Below are positions 61,506-64,000 of a DNA stretch of 64,000 nucleotides, piece by piece. A program made the position numbers and the translations under genes. Origin of the DNA: Oceanospirillales bacterium (lineage in GTDB: Bacteria; Pseudomonadota; Gammaproteobacteria; Pseudomonadales; Balneatricaceae); assembly GCA_018223185.1 (NCBI GenBank), contig JAAEYW010000017.1:27130-91129 (forward strand), read 5' to 3'. The notes beneath the pieces were generated by a model. It ran no database searches. It was given only the letters and a program-made list of their open reading frames with translations, and had not been told where the DNA came from. How positions within the stretch are numbered: position 1 is the first letter of the stretch; every line of letters starts with the position of its first letter.

Positions 61506-61721
61506 ATGTCTGATCACCATACATACAGGAAGATAGAAGTTGTTGGTTCATCCCCAAACGGTACAGACGATGCGATCCGTAATGCACTGGCTCAATGCAG
61601 TAAAACGGTCAAACATATCGACTGGTTTGAAGTTGTTGAAACGCGTGGGCACGTAGTGAATGGGGAGGTCGGACACTTTCAGGTGACACTAAAGGTCGGC
61701 TTCAGAGTGGAAGACAGCTGA
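61506..61721 (+). CDS. Dodecin family protein
   Basis: Small flavin-storage protein of 71 residues. It follows the dodecin pattern: YRKIEVVGSSPNGTDDAIRN, then the tryptophan strand VKHIDWFEVVETRGHV and GEVGHFQVTLKVGFRVED. The Trp stacks against riboflavin or FMN in the dodecameric shell. The start has AGGAGATTAAG upstream. It is a lone gene. Confidence 0.94.
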   Translation: MSDHHTYRKIEVVGSSPNGTDDAIRNALAQCSKTVKHIDWFEVVETRGHVVNGEVGHFQVTLKVGFRVEDS

Positions 61722-61762
61722 TAGATAACCGGAGAGCGGCTGCTCTGCTCTCCGCCTCTTTG

Positions 61763-61816
61763 CCCGTAAGCTGACACTCGTTGGCAGCTCCGACAGCAAG
61801 CTGTGACGCTTACGGG
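61763..61816. terminator. Inverted repeat between convergent dodecin and rluF genes
   Basis: CCCGTAAGC (61763-61771) and GCTTACGGG (61808-61816) are perfect inverted arms around a 36-base centre that can fold further. A second hairpin, GGAGAGC / GCTCTCC, lies just before it at about 61730-61753. They probably end both transcripts. Confidence 0.5.
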
Positions 61817-61827
61817 TTAAACAGACC

Positions 61828-62721
61828 TTAACGTCGCCGGGCTTTTCTGGCAGGACGGCCCGACTTACTCCGGGGGCTTTCACCGGATTTGGGTGAATAC
61901 CCAGAACGATCACCCGCTCTGGCTTTCTGTTGATTACGCGGTGGCGCTTTCTTTTTATTCTGCCCCCCTGACTTTTTTTTCTGTCCGGCAGGCGCTTCCG
62001 AGGATGAGGCTGCAGCAGCTTTTAAAACCACCTTCAGCTCATCTTCTGTCAGATCCCGCCATTCACCCACAGGCAAATTTTTGAGATCAACATTCATGAT
62101 GCGCACCCGTTCCAGTTTCGTCACCTGATAGTTGAAGTGCTCACACATCCGGCGAATCTGGCGGTTCAGGCCCTGAATCAGAGTGATACGAAACACCTTA
62201 GGGGACTCTTTAGTGATCTTACATTTCTTAGTAATCACACCAAGCATCGGCACACCGGCACTCATACCGGTAATAAAGCTATCGGTTATCGGTTTGTTGA
62301 CCGTCACCAGATACTCTTTCTCATGCTTGTTACCCGCACGCAGAATCTTATTAACCAGATCGCCATTATTGGTGAGGAAAATGAGCCCCTGAGAATCCTT
62401 ATCCAACCGGCCGATCGGAAAAATCCGGGTACTGTGATTTACAAAATCGACAATATTGTTTCGCTCGCTGCCTTCGGTTGTACTGACAACCCCCACCGGT
62501 TTATTCAACGCGATAAATACCAGATCTTCGGCTTCTTCAGGATCAATCGCCTGACCATTCACCTTAACCAGATCACCCGGAGAGACCCTGTCGCCAATCG
62601 CTGCACGCTTGCCATTGATAAACACATTACCCTGTTCAATAAAACGATCCGCATCCCTGCGGGAGCAGATACCACTGTCACTGATATATTTATTCAAGCG
62701 GGTCGATGAGTCACTGAACAT
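61828..62721 (-). CDS. rluF: 23S rRNA pseudouridine synthase RluF
   Basis: Protein of 297 residues. An N-terminal S4 RNA-binding domain ([20 protein letters not shown]) is followed by the RsuA/RluF catalytic domain with Asp107 in [27 protein letters not shown] is the conserved RNA-binding run. The last 55 residues are a disordered Lys/Arg/Ser-rich tail ([14 protein letters not shown]), typical of RluF. It modifies U2604 of 23S rRNA. The function in this strain is inferred from family. Confidence 0.93.
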   Translation of the reverse strand: MFSDSSTRLNKYISDSGICSRRDADRFIEQGNVFINGKRAAIGDRVSPGDLVKVNGQAIDPEEAEDLVFIALNKPVGVVSTTEGSERNNIVDFVNHSTRIFPIGRLDKDSQGLIFLTNNGDLVNKILRAGNKHEKEYLVTVNKPITDSFITGMSAGVPMLGVITKKCKITKESPKVFRITLIQGLNRQIRRMCEHFNYQVTKLERVRIMNVDLKNLPVGEWRDLTEDELKVVLKAAAASSSEAPAGQKKKSGGQNKKKAPPRNQQKARAGDRSGYSPKSGESPRSKSGRPARKARRR

Positions 62722-62868
62722 GGATTAACGTCTCAATAAGGTGGGGCCAGTATAGCTGCGATGCCCCAAAACCGGGACACCATCTGATTTATGCGTATTC
62801 TTGACCAAATGGCAGGCTTACGCCAGTCCTGAGGTGAAATTAAGAGCGAAATTAAGGCAGAAACGGGT

Positions 62869-63387
62869 TTAAGCCTTTTCCACCATCTGCCTGAGTTTGT
62901 TGATGGTGTTGAGATTCCTTCCGGTGGCTGACACACCTAAGCATTTTTCCAGACCAGCTACCAGTTTTGACCGGCCGATCCCATCCGGAGCATAAAGATA
63001 GAAAACCTTGCCCTTGAGTTCAAAGCGCTCACGTTCAGATGCAAGCGCCACAAGTTTGTCCATATCGGGCTGAGGCTCCCGCTCGGAAAAGTAAAGATGG
63101 ACCGATTTAGCATCAGCCATATCATAGGGATTATGTTTCACGGCTGCTTCAAACTCGTGCGCCTCCAGAGCGATAATCTCAGGCCTGAAGCCAAACCTCG
63201 ATTCAATCACTGAACTTAAGCGGTCGTCGGGCTTCGCTTTTCCCTTTAAAACGACATTGCCACTCTGAATATATGTTTTAACTCCATCGAAACCGTTCTC
63301 TTGCAACAGCAAACCGAGATCCCGCATCGGCAGAATATTTCTCCCGCCAACGTTGATGCCTCTGAACAGTAAAATATATGTTTTCAT
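62869..63387 (-). CDS. DUF1697 domain protein
   Basis: Protein of 172 residues with the DUF1697 pattern: YILLFRGINVGGRNILPM at the start, MRDLGLLLQENGFDGVKTYI, QSGNVVLKG and LYAPDGIGRSKL, NTINKLRQM near the end. The family is common in bacteria; its function is unknown. A single gene. Confidence 0.9.
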   Translation of the reverse strand: MKTYILLFRGINVGGRNILPMRDLGLLLQENGFDGVKTYIQSGNVVLKGKAKPDDRLSSVIESRFGFRPEIIALEAHEFEAAVKHNPYDMADAKSVHLYFSEREPQPDMDKLVALASERERFELKGKVFYLYAPDGIGRSKLVAGLEKCLGVSATGRNLNTINKLRQMVEKA

Positions 63388-63490
63388 CGTAATACTTATT
63401 TCCCCACAGGAAGAGGGCTACGTAATAAAACCTGTGTGCCACTACATTAACCATCTGGCATCAGATTTACCCGGCCCTGTCAGGATAACA

Positions 63491-63937
63491 TCATGACGCA
63501 AAAACCACATTTGAACCATTTGAGTTGTAGGGCTGGGTCATCACATTCTGCTTTATCGTTGATGAGGATGTGCGCGGATTATAGGCGACCTGGCGGATCT
63601 GCTTGCCTTCCGATTCCAGATAGGCTTCTACCGCAACATTGTGAGGCTGGCTTCCCCAGTCTTCGCCAATTACAAAAATATCAGCACTCACCGCTTTGCA
63701 GCCGGACACATATTCCAGTTCATAGTAAGGCAGCACAATATCAACACAACGCAACGCCCTCAGCATCTCCATCCGTTGTTCCAGCGGAATAACCGGCACA
63801 TTGGGCTTGTAAGAGCCGACAACATCATCTGAAGCAACACCAACGGCCAGCACAGCCCCTAATGATTTACAGTATTCGAGTAACGCAACATGGCCTACAT
63901 GCAATAAATCAAACGTACCTACGGTATATACAATCAT
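63491..63937 (-). CDS. Cytidylyltransferase-like protein (TagD / glycerol-3-phosphate cytidylyltransferase family)
   Basis: Nucleotidyltransferase of 148 residues. The HxGH motif is at the start (GTFDLLHVGHVALLEY) and the second motif is near the end (NPRTSSSTIKQ, an RTEGISTT-type signature). It should join CTP to a phosphorylated polyol or similar, for a cell-surface precursor. There is no ribosome site before its ATG: an IS-like terminus begins 9 bp upstream, so its native leader seems to have been cut off. Whether it is still expressed is unclear. Confidence 0.85.
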   Translation of the reverse strand: MIVYTVGTFDLLHVGHVALLEYCKSLGAVLAVGVASDDVVGSYKPNVPVIPLEQRMEMLRALRCVDIVLPYYELEYVSGCKAVSADIFVIGEDWGSQPHNVAVEAYLESEGKQIRQVAYNPRTSSSTIKQNVMTQPYNSNGSNVVFAS

Positions 63938-63945
63938 GGGCAGTT

Positions 63946-64000
63946 TGATCTGCCCCAGTAAAAGTGGACACCTGATTAAGCTACATTTTTCAGTTCAAAC
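63946..64000. mobile_element. Probable terminus of an IS3-family insertion sequence (cut by the window edge)
   Basis: TGATCTGCCCCAGTAAAAGT followed by GGACACC has the TGA...TGCCCC...AGTGGACA form of IS3-family terminal repeats. The rest of the element would lie to the right. It starts 9 bp before the start codon of the cytidylyltransferase gene. Confidence 0.55.

Overview
The window reads as chromosome of a marine-type gammaproteobacterium, most like the Oceanospirillales/Oceanospirillaceae. This is inferred from family make-up (TctABC tripartite transport, NasCBA-type nitrate assimilation, RluF, DusA, gltX, metE), roughly even base composition and REP-type intergenic palindromes; nothing in the window fixes the genus.

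Region 1 (1-23.1 kb) is a catabolic island under one IclR-type regulator. A 12-gene minus-strand operon (17617 down to 5345) encodes a ThDP-dependent decarboxylase/synthase, aldehyde dehydrogenase, SDR protein, cytosolic BNR/beta-propeller protein, VOC dioxygenase-like protein, AA_synth (DUF1185) protein, alpha/beta hydrolase, MhpA-like flavin hydroxylase, succinate-semialdehyde-type dehydrogenase, MhpD-like hydratase, carboxymuconolactone-decarboxylase-like protein and an AEC permease. A second minus-strand unit (5160 to 1512) encodes a universal stress protein and a TctCBA transporter. A plus-strand unit (17876-22059) encodes an outer-membrane porin, an aldehyde dehydrogenase and a class III aminotransferase. 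The IclR gene follows at 22177-22938. Four copies of one 19-bp palindrome (form WTTCTC-N7-GAGAAT) lie upstream of the usp-tct unit, the big operon, the porin unit and the iclR gene, which ties the island into one regulon. The substrate is unknown; the enzymes suggest ring hydroxylation, cleavage, hydrolysis and aldehyde/amine oxidation.

Region 2 (23.1-25.8 kb): tRNA-Ala(GGC), a frameshifted remnant of a P4-type integrase just downstream of it, a cluster of REP-like palindromes, and gltX.

Region 3 (25.9-40.5 kb) is a complete nitrate assimilation locus: NrtABC-type ABC importer, NarK/NasA-type MFS transporter, a fused PP2C phosphatase/Ser-Thr kinase, NasC-like flavoprotein, NirB, NirD and NasA nitrate reductase. 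Two sigma-54 promoters with NtrC-like sites can be read, and three separate leader regions each carry a hexaloop hairpin (A at loop position 1, G at position 4) overlapping a strong intrinsic terminator. This is the architecture of ANTAR-protein (NasR/NasT) antitermination, repeated three times. No ANTAR gene lies in the window.

Region 4 (40.5-52.9 kb): housekeeping and metabolic genes: diacylglycerol kinase, methyltransferase, DusA, transaldolase, a glutarate/lysine catabolic set (semialdehyde dehydrogenase, CaiB-type CoA-transferase, glutaryl-CoA dehydrogenase), YbaN, MetE, a DUF4336 protein and a CHMI-type isomerase. Degenerate tandem repeats sharing the core AGARCT occupy three spacers.

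Region 5 (52.9-64 kb): a MASE1/CHASE/GGDEF diguanylate cyclase, a 4-OT tautomerase divergent from an HxlR regulator with a duplicated palindromic operator, an overlapping amidoligase/class I glutaminase-like pair, small basic proteins (one resembling SutA), a BenE transporter divergent from an XRE-cupin regulator, dodecin, RluF, a DUF1697 protein, a cytidylyltransferase and, at the right edge, a probable IS3-family terminus.
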